From assembly GCA_010015675.1 (NCBI GenBank), contig ML977019.1:172237-236236 (forward strand): a DNA stretch of 64,000 nt, in the 5' to 3' direction. Below the pieces are notes generated by a model, which did not search any database, was not told the DNA's origin, and saw only the letters and a list, made by a program, of their open reading frames with translations. The position numbers and the translations under genes are program-made. The stretch comes from Byssothecium circinans. Taxonomy: Eukaryota > Ascomycota > Dothideomycetes > Pleosporales > Massarinaceae. Shown here in pieces: positions 11,925 to 23,532 of the stretch (positions are counted from its first letter, which is position 1; the number at the start of each line of letters is the position of its first letter).

Positions 11925-13240
11925 TCAAGGCCTTTGTGCCTTGTACTTGCCATTGATTCGCCTCAAAACAGTCTTGTACTTTCCATAGTCTGGAAAGTCA
12001 GCGCCCTGACTCTCGCGCTTGACCTTCAGCGCATTCGCCGCAAACTCTAGAGCATGCTTCAGGTCACCAGTCTGCTCGCAGACGAGGGCGAGGTCGAGAT
12101 GGCTAGATCGTCAGTATCGCGTACCCACTTCAAAACTTTAGGTAGATCAGCACTTACACGTCAGCTAGTCGGCATGTGTAATCTCCTTCGTCCTTGTACA
12201 GCGACGCAAGCTCCAGCATCTGAGGCACCCAATCCTTGTTCCCAATAGCTTGCTCCAGGCGCTTCCCCCTCAGCATCTTCGTCGCGCGATTGAGCTCAGC
12301 GATGCGGAACCTTCGCTCTGCGCTCTGGTATGCGAAGCACTCTGGGTCTTCCTCGCTACCCGTACAGGCGGGGCAGTCGCAGACGAAGCCGTAGTGCTTG
12401 AGCTCCCAGGTTCGATGCGCTTTCTCGTGTGTCATGTCACAGTAAGAAAGAGTTATCTCGTCGCCCTTCTTGACGTCGTTGATGGTGTGGATGGTTTCTT
12501 TCTCGATCGCGGGGTTCCAGGTAAAGTTCGCGTTGGGGTTGCAGGAGTGATCTGGGAGGATTAGTCTTGGTTTGTACATCGTGGGGGTTTCCTTGGGGGT
12601 TGACACATAACGGTATGGGGCTGGTTGGTGTACTTACTGAAGCGGGCTGCATTCGGGAAGACGGCAGCGCCCTCATTCCACTCCATGCAGTTGGTCTGGA
12701 AGATGGAGACGACTGAGGGCTCCTTGCTCACTCGAGCTTCATGCTGCTCTTGGATTCTTTGCGACTCGCGGCCTCGCTGAACGGCATCAGTACAAGAGCT
12801 CAAATTTGAGGACGCTGTCAAGCGCGGAGACTGTGAAAAGCGCATCCGGGATGTTGCCACCTGGGCACACCGCCCGACACGTGATCCAAAGATGGAAAAC
12901 TCACCACGCTCTCATGGATCTTGCTAGGCCAATTCTTCGGATCCTGGCCATGACCGGAAGCCAGACTGAAATACAGTTTCTGGTCAGCAGGCGACAGCTT
13001 CTCGAAAGGCCTTTCGACATCGGCCTTCACGTATTCCGCGATAGGGACGATGAGGAGGGGGGAGTCTGCGAGAATCCGGGTGCCGCGCTTGATGTCTTGA
13101 AGAGCTACACAGCCGTAGCCTTTGCCGTCGATCTTGCGGACTTCGTAATATTCGTTTCCCGTGAAGTTGCTGCTTTCAGTTCCTGCTACTAAATCAGTCA
13201 AGCCTAGTGCTTTCAGGCCCTTGCTAATGACGGGTTCCAT
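11925..13240 (-). CDS. SET-domain protein (putative protein-lysine methyltransferase, SMYD-like layout)
   Basis: The four exons are 13240..12905, 12776..12638, 12551..12158 and 12102..11925 (348 aa, all junctions in frame). The SET domain begins near YYEVRKIDGKGYGCVALQDI, where KGYG is the usual N-SET turn. It contains FQTNCMEWN, the S-adenosylmethionine-binding RFNHSCNPNANFTWNP, and the catalytic region KGDEITLSYCD. A post-SET-like cysteine patch follows: GFVCDCPACTGSEEDPEC. The first part of the Cys motif (RFN|HSCNP) is created exactly across an intron. There is no MYND zinc finger, so this is a short fungal SET protein rather than a full SMYD. Substrate is unknown; both histone and non-histone targets occur in this family. 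Confidence 0.85.
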
Positions 13241-13724
13241 ATTGTTTTCGACGGGGATAGAGCGTTAGTGCGGTGTAAAAGGAGAAGAGAGAAGGTAAGA
13301 GGGGCGAGAAGTAAGTGAGTCTGGCGCAAACTGGCCGCTTTGTGTGACTACTGGTGAAGACATGTACGGTGAAGGCGACTGACCGGTGTAGCGATGGCAA
13401 ACGTTCCCCGCTAAGGGACCGCTCTTTCAAGGCACGTCAAACGCAATATCAGGCCACAGGAATAGAACTGACTGGGAATCTGTGGATGCTTTTAACCTTG
13501 GAACCTGTGGAGACTGTTTCTGGGTTTTCAACGCCCGACTGTAGGTAACGTAGCATGAGGTGTTGCCTAACATGTTTAAGCAGATGCTCAACACAGATAG
13601 TATGATGGTATGGATGAGAACAATGAAAAGATAGTTCGTTCACTTAACTGTCATTCAAATATACAATCAGACAATATACTACACGACTAGAACAAGACCC
13701 ATCGCCGAGTAACCCCATACCCCT
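13241..13724. other. Intergenic region
   Basis: This 484-nt region is upstream of the SET-domain gene and downstream of the small secreted protein gene. No gene, repeat or RNA was recognised. Confidence 0.35.
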
Positions 13725-14280
13725 CTACGCCGCCGTAGCAGTCACAGCAGTACTCGTCAACTGGGCGCAATCATTCCCCGTAGGATCGACAGTAATCTGC
13801 GCCGCGTCATCATGCCCACTCTGACACGCACCACTCGCGCTCACCAGCTGCCCATTCGCAAAAGTCACGGGATCCAGATCCGCAGCGGCACAATCCAGCG
13901 CCTTGAAGGTCGTCCCGTTGAAACCGACGCAGGCTTGTTTGTTCACGAGATCTTGACGAAATCCTGCGGAGAAGGTACGTTGGACGTTGAGAACGGGGGT
14001 GTTGCCGATGGTGGAGGGATTGAGTTGGCGGTCGGCGGCCGTGTTTACGCAGGCGGCGTCGACGATGTCGCCTGGAGGTTATTTAGAATGCGAGTTGAGG
14101 AAAAGAGAGAAGGAGATAGGTACCATTATTACGGAAGGTTAGGCATTCGTTGCCGGGGATGCCGCCTTGTTCCTTGAGCACTAGTGTCTGGGCTCCCTTC
14201 TTCAAGGCAGCATTTTGGCGCGGCGTGATGACGGCAGCGGAAGCGGTGGTGAAGAAAAGGACTGTGGCGGAGAACTTCAT
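13725..14280 (-). CDS. Small secreted protein, six cysteines, function unknown
   Basis: The two exons are 14280..14124 and 14071..13725, joined over a 52-nt intron (167 aa). The N-terminus MKFSATVLFFTTASAAVITP is a typical signal peptide. The mature protein starts near RQNAALKKGAQTLVLKEQGG, has a GNECLTF...AACVNTAADRQ core, and ends in a Thr/Ala-rich tail. Six cysteines remain after the signal peptide, enough for three disulfides. I recall fungal secreted families with an ALKKGxxAxxL start, but I cannot assign one. An extracellular or effector-like role is inference from size, signal peptide and cysteines only. Confidence 0.75.
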
Positions 14281-15541
14281 TTTGGGCTGTAATTGGTTGG
14301 ATTTGGGTAAAGGTATATAAACCGAAGAGTAAGATAGGGTATCAATATATATATGTAAGTTTATTGAATGTAGAAACGAGCAGGAACCAGCCGTAGAAGG
14401 GAAGACAGTTAAAGAATAGAAGAACTTTTGTGTTGGCGGAAATGACTGCGATGTGAATGTCTGTGGACAAAAAAGGGCGACTAAGGCAATTATATAGATA
14501 GATGAGGATGTCACGATTGGTAGAATGTTGGAAGGGTGGTATACAAGAAATGCGAGACGGAAGACACGGGCGTTAGATAAAACGCACTATTAGGGGATCA
14601 TACGTCTTGAAAGGGCACGGGCATTACAGCTGCCACTTTGATATGAATATAATTTGATACCAACCTTAAGGCTTCTGCTTCCTCGAGTGAGATCGAGACA
14701 GGACGCCCAATTCGTAAGGTCGACGTGTAGTGTTAGGAATTTTCCGGCTCATCGAGGTAAAGATAATCCTCATAAACAATGTTTGCCTTAATTCATAGAG
14801 GTATTGATAATTCCTGAGGCGTTTTGACATGGCCTCGCTTGGACCGAGAGAGAAGAAGGGAGGTTTTCTGGCGTTTGAGATGCGTTGTGGCGAAACTCGA
14901 GATGAAACCAGGAACCACCCGTTTTGCCGCCTGCAGGCTGCTGCAGCGAATAGTACATGCGAGGCCGAGGCCGAAAATTTTGCGAAATATCGTGTTTTGA
15001 CTGGAATCAGGATGGTTGCTGAGTGAGTGTGATGCAGTAATAGGAGAGATGTTGGAGAGCCTAGGAAAGAGATGCGACGGAAGTGGCTAGCTTCTTTTGT
15101 CCAGCGTGCGTTTCCATTCCGGTTCCATACAACATTTGACCCACACACCTCCCATCCAAGAACTTCATCATCCTTTCCATGAGAGTAGGCAAACACTGTA
15201 CCCCCATATCATCTACATACGTCAACACCACTAAAAGCAACCCGGCTGCAAGCAAGCAAAGACTCAACCTTCCAGATGCCACCGCAAGGCAAACCGCTGG
15301 CCTACGCTTTGAGGATACTATGCCACTCTCCTTATTCAGGCACGAACTAAATTACCCATACAAGAGTCCATTCACCGCTATCATACTCTTCGCCGCGGTG
15401 CAAATTAATGCCGTTATGAAAGAGACGAGCCTCAATTTCCAAAAGTTGACATTTGAAATGGCTAGTAGTGCTGTTGTGGGCGATGGCGTTCGGTATGAGG
15501 AAGATGAATGATGGGCTATGGCGATGGCGGTGGCGCAACTG
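14281..15541. other. Intergenic region, 1.26 kb
   Basis: A plus-strand open frame (15179..15511, 110 aa) and an overlapping minus-strand one (14666..15196) exist. Neither shows a domain, signal peptide or consistent splice signals, so neither is called. No repeat was recognised. Confidence 0.35.
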
Positions 15542-17938
15542 CTACGTAGGCAGAGAGGCAGGGGAATAATGATCGTTGCTGCCGTCGTCTTCTAGCGATC
15601 GTGATGGCGAAACCAGTACAAAAAGCGGGGAGGCAGGGTGATAACCACCGTTGCTGCCATTGTCTTCTGGCGACCGTGATGGCGAAACCAGTTCAATAAG
15701 CGGGGAGGCAGGGATATAACCATCGTTGCCGTCGTCGTCTTCGGGAGCCCTGCTACGCTCATCGTTGCCGCTGAAATTATCATCATTACCGCTGCCTTCT
15801 TCAGCCCTACGACGTTTTCCAAGCAAACTACCTATAGCGTAATCATTCCAATCATTACCGAAGACCATATCTGTGTCTTCGTATTTGAGCTGGTCCTGTA
15901 GGGCTGGATCTGCCTTTGCATCGGAAATCATTTTCCTGAGCTCGACCAGATCACATCTATCGTTTGGCTTATGCCGCAAGCATCTGGCGAATACCTTCTT
16001 TAGTCGTTCACTCCTTCCTCTCAGGCAACGGTTTGCCAACATTAGTTTTTCATCAAAATCTTGTTTGCACGTGTACACCTTGTGACCATCAATTTTAACG
16101 AAAGAAGAGTCTCTCTAAGCGAGGATTCATTGTCAGTGTGTATCATGTAGGATTGTCAGGCTAAAAAATGCGTACATATGTTGCGACAAGCCAGGCTACG
16201 TTTACTATAGCCCAGACATCTGCTTTGCCGGTTATTCTAATCTCTTGCTTAGGGTTGCCGAGCTCCTGGATATTCATATCTGTCAGTTGATGACTTTTCC
16301 CGAGAATCTATAGAGCACTCACATAGGGATAATTGCGATTACTGCCTATTAGCTCTCCCCAAATGTATTCCTTGGGGCTTCCTCTAGTAAGTACTTGATC
16401 ATGGTAGTATACTAGTGGGCTTCTCTCTTACTTATCTCTTTCGTGCCACGGGGCGTCGGGATCAGTGTTCAACTCGTAGAACATTCTTCCAAAATCGCCG
16501 AGAACGGGTTGCGGCCACTACAGCGCAATCAGCACTAGGACCCATATATTTGGCAGGAGGTATAGACTTACATCTAGATCTTCTAGTATTCCATCGCCTT
16601 CCTTCGGCTCTCTTTCGTCCAGAAATACATTGGAGTAGAACAAGTCGGCATGCACCAGCGGTCGCCAGCCTTCCACGGGACGATCGACATGCCCTTGCTG
16701 TAGGACAGCACAAGCTTCAGCCAGCTCTTCAAGCAAGTACCATATGAAGGCCTCTGGAACCTTATTACATTTCACATGGTTTTTGGTGTCTTTGACCTTG
16801 CCTTCCAGAGCCGTATAGAGTGATCCTTTCGCACAATAACCAAGGTATATCTTATACCTTTGTTGGGTCATCATGACACAGTAGCCACGGTATCGAACGA
16901 GGCTACGCTGGGGGTTATCTTCCGCGTTTCGTGTGCTTTCAATCTTTCTGTGCATGGTGATTTCTTTGGGTCGTTGCTCTCGCCATTCCCTGGAGTCAAA
17001 CCACTGCTCTGGTCTCAGCCTGGCCTCTTTGACTACTAAGCGCTATTCAAAACGTCAGCTTCAACTTCCATGAATCAAAATACTTTATCTCACATCTATA
17101 ATACAGCCCTCATCGTTCGTCTTAACCCATAGCCCTGCACTACCATAAGCTCCCTTGCCTAAAAATTTGACACCCTGCCACTGTGTCTCATCCTCAAATT
17201 TCTTGCCTAGCTCCGTTTTGAGCCATTCTCTTTTAATGTCTTCTATTACTTCTCCGTACTCTTCCGGCTCTTCGTCGGCGTCATAACCATACTTTGCCTC
17301 CCATACGCCAGGTGGCAGCACACTGTCATCTGGGTCTTCGTGCCAGGGCGCAGGCATCATGAATGAGGGAGGATACGTATCTTGGTGCGCAGGGTTATTT
17401 GCGAGTGGATATGTATCTTGATACGGAAGGTTGTTCATGGGCGGTGCCTCCCTGACGGATACCGCGGGCTCCTGTGGATGTCCTTCAGGTTCTCTGCCAT
17501 CACCGAATGGATCCGTATCCGTCTGCTTCCCGCTTTCAAATCTCGCTTTTGCTTCAATTCTTTGCTGCCAGGTATACGGATCCGCGGGCACAACTCTGGA
17601 ATCCCATTCTGGGACAATCCCACTCTTTGCGTCGAACTGGGCTATGAACGGTTTGCGAAAGTTCAAGTTGTTCCACCAGATGAAATCGCGCGTATAAGTG
17701 CACTCATCTACACTCCGTTAGTGGATTCGTGGGGCTATATGGCGATGTTTAACTCGCTTCTATTCCATCGTGGACGGTTTACCATAATCCAACGGTTGTA
17801 TGAATCGTAGAAGTAATGTTTCACCTGTCGGCCGCGTGGGAATTGCATGGTGTAGCTTGCAACTAGATGCGAATTCTCTGCCGGTGTTCCTCTCCCTCTC
17901 CCTCCACCACCGCCTCCTCCTCTAGCTTTAGGCGGCAT
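15542..17938 (-). CDS. Divergent eukaryotic-type protein kinase with C-terminal 25-aa repeats
   Basis: Seven exons join in frame (681 aa): 17938..17783, 17702..17094, 17042..16572, 16517..16432, 16383..16323, 16265..16176 and 16114..15542. The start at 17938 (MPPKARGGGG) follows a non-conserved upstream extension that begins at 17998. A Gly-rich leader and a Pro/Asp-rich linker precede the kinase domain. The domain has GKGAYGSAGLWV (Gly-rich loop), VVKEARL (ATP-binding Lys), PKEITMHRKI (helix C Glu), the catalytic loop VHADLFYSNVFLD (D and N present, HRD replaced by HAD) and GDFGRMF. It continues with KEYIWGEL, ADVWAIVNVAWLV and a C-lobe Arg motif (CLRHKPNDRCDL). It resembles divergent fungal kinases rather than a named conserved kinase. 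The acidic tail ends in an imperfect repeat. The acceptor of exon 2 could lie a few nt away. Confidence 0.75.
15545..15745 (-). repeat. Coding tandem repeat, 75 nt x 2.7, in the kinase tail
   Basis: The last ~67 residues of the kinase consist of two full 25-residue units and a partial third. The units begin (P/L)ED, carry a YxPASPL core and end LVSPSRS. At DNA level the unit is 75 nt. Serines followed by proline (ASP, VSP) could be phospho-sites, but that is inference. Confidence 0.85.
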
Positions 17939-19118
17939 TCTGAAATTCAAAGATTGATTCAGAGCAAAGCCATTAGCGTAGCCAAAATCCCAGCTCAAGT
18001 TTTAGGGATAACGATGCTTTGTGTGCGTCGCAAATAAAAATCCCAGAGCCTTTGTCCAACGACAGCCGGAAACGGAACACTTTGCGGTTAACCGCCACAA
18101 AGCGCATCGACCCTTCGAAAAAGAAATCCTCTGATGATGGGTATCCTCACTAAGATAGTATGAGTACTAGGATTGATTTCGGAAAGTTTTGATTATGCTT
18201 ATCATCCGAACGACCTTTTGCATCCCTGTGGCCCAAATGACCCAGGGCCGTCCCCAACAGGTCTGCTCGGCATGAAACCAAACCTTTCACAAACCCTCTG
18301 GGGAAAAGCCTCTTCCTCTCCGCATTGGAACAAAGCCGCTGCGGCAGTACCGATCATATACCATAAGTTAGCTCAATCACAGAACTGGAGGGAAGCCATC
18401 TATCAGCAATAAACGCTACAAGTCTGGCCCTTATCTAAGCTTCTCCACTCGCAATGGCCGTAACTTCTACCTAAGGCATCGGGTGAGATGTGTGGTTGAC
18501 GGGAGATTGAGTAAGCCAAAATAGGTGAACGCTTTCACCCTGCAGTAGTTAAGAGTGTCGAGGCGCGAGGAGCTTCCACCACCGATCGATACAGGAATCA
18601 GTGGTTGAAATCTCGATTTTGAGCCGCGAGCCCACCCAAATTGCCACTACTTTCTAGCCTGTTAGCAAATTTAATAACGAGCTATGCAGGTACCAACGTA
18701 GGGCGTCCACAGAGAAGGAGTAATGTGGGAGAGGTCAAGGAGGAAAGCTAGAATAAGGAAAAAGGATTACGGCCATTTTGTTTGCCAAACCAGTTGCAGC
18801 ATCGGTGAATTTTGTGTGGTTATAGATTACGTCGGCATCAAGAGACCGTGATGTACCCATGAGAACAATGCGTAGGGAGTGAGAATGCATGCATTGTCGA
18901 TCCTCTCTCGTCATGAGTTAACTCGCCAAACTGTTGGCTGTGACTTTGCCCCGAAGTTGGTATCTTGCGTCGCCCTTCAATCCCGTGTGGTCACTGGATC
19001 ATGCTCAAGTATACCAGATATTGCCCATCTCACACTTGTTTTTCCCGACTCACTGAGTATCGCCACACTCGACCTGCATCCTAAATACCGTAGTCATGAT
19101 ATACTCTTTCTTGAAGTC
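17939..19118. other. Intergenic region, 1.2 kb
   Basis: This region is upstream of the kinase gene and downstream of NOP16. A 79-aa plus-strand frame (18173..18412) has no recognised motif and was not called. Nothing else could be supported. Confidence 0.35.
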
Positions 19119-19894
19119 TCAACCCCAAACCTTCTTCTCCTTCCCCTTCGCGCCTTGCCACTTCTTCACCCGTTTCCTGATATCCGCTGCCGTCTGCTGC
19201 ATCGGATTCAACTTCATATCTCGACTCATCTTCCCATAATCATCTCCATACTTCGCCACCAGCCTCTCCAACCATTCTGTCTCCCTCTGGCTCTGACTCC
19301 TCGGCGCCTTCCTCACGCCATTCAGCGCCGCCTCTTCCAACTGCCTGATGACTGGGTTATCACTCTGCTCTTTCGGCACCATAGCAAACCCATTCCAGTC
19401 CTCTACGCCCTCATCATCTTCCTCTAACTCATTTAGCGGGTCATTGAGAGGATTGTTGTTCGGCTTGTCGTCGCCTATTATCCGTAGAATCGCGCCGGTC
19501 TCGGGGTCTCGCTCGACTTCTATTTCTTCGGGCTCAATGGCTTGAGGGCGTGTGGAGACAATGTTTAGTACGTCAGCGGTGCTGTTTGCAGCAGTATCGG
19601 CGCGGGAAGAAGAGGGGTCGTTGAGGCCGAGCAGTTTTATCGTTTTTTCGGTGCCGCCGGTCGCATGGTTCAGGCGCGCTGTGAGGCCGAGTCGACGGTA
19701 GTTCTGGGAGAGCGTTTCTTTCTGGTTCCTATATATATTGTAAGCTTAATGAAGGCAGGAAAGTCGGGGGGCAAGAGGAAATACCAGTTCGCAGCTATGA
19801 TGGGGTTTTGGAGGATCTTCTTTTTGGACGGCGCATTCTGTCGCCTCTTGGGAATCGACGACCGATTCTTCTTTTTCTGAAGCATGCGACCCAT
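19119..19894 (-). CDS. NOP16: Ribosome biogenesis protein NOP16
   Basis: The two exons are 19894..19785 and 19728..19119, joined over a 56-nt intron (239 aa; yeast Nop16 is of similar size). Nop16 is a nucleolar factor needed for 60S ribosomal subunit assembly. The family signature is the basic N-terminus GRMLQKKKNRSS, then NPIIAANW spliced to NQKETLSQNYRRLGL. The C-terminus carries EWLERLVAKYGDDYGKMSRD, LNPMQQTAADIRKRVKKWQ and a Lys-rich end. The middle is acidic (ELEEDDEGVEDW). The intron sits inside the conserved AANW/NQKE block, which supports the junction. Confidence 0.95.
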
Positions 19895-20143
19895 TTTGCC
19901 TATTCTTCGATCTTGGACACGGCGATTGTTGTTGTTAGAGTGAAAATCTTTGGTTCCCTTTCGCTCGCTGCTCGATCCAAAAATCCATGACTTTTACAAA
20001 CTCTTGGCGCGCTAATCTTATCGAACCTTATCTAATCTAATCTTATCGAGCCTCAGCCGTTCTTTCATTCGGTTCAATTTGGACATCATGCACCGAACCC
20101 CTGACACGTCACGATTCGGTATATTGCCCCGCGTCTACCCATC

Positions 20144-21506
20144 ATGGTGTCGCGACGAAACAGAACTCTTGTCTCCCTTTCGGTGTTTTTGGCTGCATGG
20201 GCGTGGAATGTCTCTGCTGCAGTGGTGAAGGGTGGTGAAACCGGTATCGGCATTGGAGACTTGAGTGGGCCGCAGATTGAGGAGCAATTGCAGGTAATGT
20301 TCGGTGTTCAATTGCAGACGGAGGAAAAGCTTACAGTAAACAGGAATGTCCTCTCGTGCGAGCTCTTAATGAGCACAAAGTAGCCTCGAATCCCGCCACG
20401 TCGAGCCTCACCTCCCAAATATTCGCTTTCCTCTTCCCTGGAACCCCAGCGGTGAACGCTCTCCTAGCGACACTATACATTTCCGGCCCACCGAACTTCC
20501 TCCTAGCACTATGCCCCCCAAATATCGACCCCTCTTCGCTTTCAGTAATGGTGGCTTTTGCCGTGGGCGGACTTTTGGGCGACACGCTGTTTCATCTGCT
20601 CCCAGAAATTTTCTTGGGGGAAGATGAACATGACAAAGTCAAGTTCGTCATGGTGGAACCAAACAAGAATCTGCTCCTTGGAGTGGCTATTATGGTTGGC
20701 TTCGTAACATTTGTAGCCATGGACAAGGGTCTGAGGATTGCGACTGGTGGGGAGGGCGGGCATGATCATTCTCATGGACACTCCCACGAGAAAGTCGATT
20801 CATCCGCCATCACCACTGGCTTAGAGGTCGATGGCTTGAACGACTCACTTCGTGCCCGTAAACCCACGGCCGACGGCTTGACGCCTCCAGCTACCCTAGC
20901 TCCAGCACTAACGAAGGCGAAGGAGAAGGAGATTAACGCGAGCGCAAAGCTGGGCGGATATTTGAATCTTATTGCAGACTTCACGCACAACATCACTGAC
21001 GGCCTCGCCATGAGCTCCTCCTTCTACGCTTCTCCAACCATCGGAGCGACTACCACTGTAGCCGTTTTCTTCCACGAGATCCCGCATGAAGTGGGCGATT
21101 TTGCTCTTCTCATCCAGTCTGGCTTCAGTAAACGGGCAGCCATGGGTGCTCAATTCGTCACAGCTCTTGGCGCTCTACTTGGAACTTGCTTGGGCATCGC
21201 AATCCAGGAGCTCGGAGGCAATTCCGCTTCCGCCGAGCTTGAAGGCTCGGGTTTATTTGGCACCAGTCTTCGATGGGGCGACATGTTGCTGCCGTTCACA
21301 GCCGGCACCTTTCTCTACGTTGGAACTGTTGCAGTCATTCCTGAGCTTTTGGAGACCGGTCCCGACAAAGGCAAAGAGCTCAGAAAGACATTTACTCAAT
21401 TTGCGGCCATGTTCACAGGAGCTGGTATCATGCTCGCGTAAGTATTCAGGAGCCTACATCTCTATCTCAAGCATCACTAACAAGTTACAGTATTTCGTGG
21501 TCGTAA
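20144..21506 (+). CDS. ZIP-family zinc transporter (KE4/SLC39A7-like)
   Basis: The three exons are 20144..20293, 20344..21437 and 21491..21506 (419 aa; the last exon encodes only five residues and the stop). A signal peptide-like N-terminus is followed by a luminal segment (ECPLVRALNEHK). Several transmembrane helices follow, with the His-rich loop GGHDHSHGHSHE in the loop after the third helix. The ZIP metal-site motifs are intact: HNITDGLAMSSSF in helix IV and HEIPHEVGDFALL in helix V. These identify the LIV-1/KE4 branch, which moves zinc toward the cytosol, often from ER/Golgi. Direction and location are by homology. The terminal microexon (AISWS) fits the conserved end of the last helix. 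Confidence 0.9.
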
Positions 21507-23172
21507 TCAGTAATCATTCTCCGACAGCATAACTTTCTCCGACTCTCGGCACCATTGTGGTCCGGTGCTCTTGTATAGAATTTTGTAACGTCAGGATACC
21601 CATTCGCATCGATTGCATATATTTAACTAGACCCTCCATCGGCATTAGAAATGCATCTACACCAATGTCAAGCAATCACGTCTTGCGTATTGTTCCACCC
21701 CTTTCTTAGCTCGTCTCTTTCCCTGCCTTCACAGGAAAGCAAACCCAACTCCAAGATTTGCAATGTGCCCATCGCTCTCCGACAACTCCGGTGTCTCTAC
21801 GTAATTTAAATTCCCCGGGAGTAGCTGTCTGATCTCCTAGAGTCAGGGTAGCTTTTTCTGGAAATGGAATCTCAGCACTCTGACAGCTCCTGTCGCTATG
21901 CAAGCAATTTTACATAAAACAGCATTCCCAAGTTATGGTAACCCCCTGCTGCTCAATCGGGCCGGCACACCGATAATCTGACCGGCGTATCCACGTGATC
22001 CAGATCCAACCGTGGAACGGGAAATAGCCCGCCAATTTTCCAGATCTAGTGTAGCTTCTTCTTGAAGGGAAGATCTACTTCTAATTTTGAAGCTAGTGTT
22101 ACCATCTAGAGCACAACAAAGTCGTTGGTGTTTTTGCTCGTGAAATTGCGAGGTTAGACGTCACTTTAGGAAGCGAGGGATGCGTTGGGTAGAAAGGAAG
22201 CCCTCTGATGCGCGAAAACTTTCCAAGATGCGACTATCAAGGCTTTTCAAAAACCACGGTACGTAATCTGACGATGCGAACAATCTTCCAACGCAGCCCC
22301 AAAAGCACATAGAAAAGCCTTCAACAACAATCATCCCGCTAAATCACCGGCCTTCACGATGCATAACAGCGCCACTCATTATTCCACTCCACCCTTCGCA
22401 GCAGGTTGCACCCCCCAAAGCACGATGAAACAGTATACGATCTCCCCCACACGAGCCCCAGCCCTATCCAATCTGGACGCATGTTCTCTCCGCAGCCTTT
22501 CTAATTCGCCATCGGTGAATTTAGAGTTGCCAAGCGCATTGCTGCGGCGTTATTATTGGGCAAGGCCGCTAGTAAATGCCGAGTCAACCCGTGGGACGCG
22601 TTGGTGCTGATGCGCTGCGGAACTATCGTGTACCCATGGACCATGGTAGCTACTAGCGCCGCCCGTGTTCGGGAGAGGGGATGTCAGATGTCGTTTTATT
22701 TCCCTTTCGGGGGTTCTTTTTAGAATTTGGGGGCGCACCTCAGCCATCGGATGCAGGCGGGAGGCATGGAAAGGCGCAGCGGGCCAGCGTTCGCGTTGGT
22801 GTTTGATATAATAGACATTCGGCGTCTCTTTTTTTCTGCTAATTTTGATTCTTTCCAAGGTTCTTCTTTTTCTCTTCTTCTCGGGATCTGGGCGGCAGCC
22901 CCCATTCTGGTACGGTTTAGTTTCAGAGTGCATAGTGGATACGCCACAGACCTTTCAGCTGTACTCGGTCCCCCTCCCCGCAATCCGCCTCCAAAGAACG
23001 CTGACATACCCTCCTCCCCCCCGTTTTCCTCGTTGGATCATTGAATAAATGACAAACTCCGTCTTCCCAGATTCCGTAAAAAGAGCTGGAACGTCAACGC
23101 CGCATTATCATTAGGAACACGCCAATGAAGACCTGTCTCTCACTCCCCTTCCCAACCCCATCAGCCTCAAAG
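21507..23172. other. Intergenic region, 1.7 kb
   Basis: Several open frames on both strands around 22359-23048 lack motifs and overlap each other. None is supported. No tRNA or repeat was recognised. Confidence 0.35.
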
Positions 23173-23532
23173 ATGTCAACATCACGCTTCTCCCGCTCCC
23201 CCGTAACCATCCTCCTCATCCTCCTCGGCTCTCTCGCCATCATATACCAACTCTTCGCCACTTTCCCGTCCCTCGCGACCACACTCTACGGCTCCTTGCC
23301 CACCTCGAGCCCAAGTTCGTGCACCAAGGATATCGGAGGTGGGAGGTGTTGTGCTCTGTTTCTTGACGCGGAGCCGTGTGTTGAAGAGTGTAGGAGGGGG
23401 TTTGTGGATCGGGAGACGTTTTTCTTGACGGAGGGGTTTGAGGGGTGTGCGGATGAGTGTTTGGTGGAGTATGCGGGGAGTTGTGAGGGGGAGGGGGTGG
23501 GTGTTGAGGGGCTTGGAAACGGGGGTATTTGA
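23173..23532 (+). CDS. Small Cys-rich protein with N-terminal membrane anchor
   Basis: This is a single exon of 119 aa. I chose the ATG at 23173, which places a short basic segment (STSRFSRS) before the hydrophobic stretch VTILLILLGSLAIIYQLF; a start at 23125 would add 16 residues. The rest is a compact cysteine region with eight cysteines (SCTKD, RCC, PCVEEC, GCADEC, SCEG) and an acidic Gly-rich tail. The CxxxC pairs with even spacing suggest a disulfide-bonded or twin-CxnC domain. A signal anchor (type II, luminal domain) is more likely than a cleaved signal peptide. I do not recognise a family. Like two other genes here it is C-rich at the 5' end and G-rich at the 3' end. Confidence 0.55.
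   Translation: MSTSRFSRSPVTILLILLGSLAIIYQLFATFPSLATTLYGSLPTSSPSSCTKDIGGGRCCALFLDAEPCVEECRRGFVDRETFFLTEGFEGCADECLVEYAGSCEGEGVGVEGLGNGGI

Noticed and set aside
14666..15511. Open frames on both strands (176 aa minus, 110 aa plus)
   Set aside because: They overlap each other, have no domain, no signal peptide and no splice signals that extend them.
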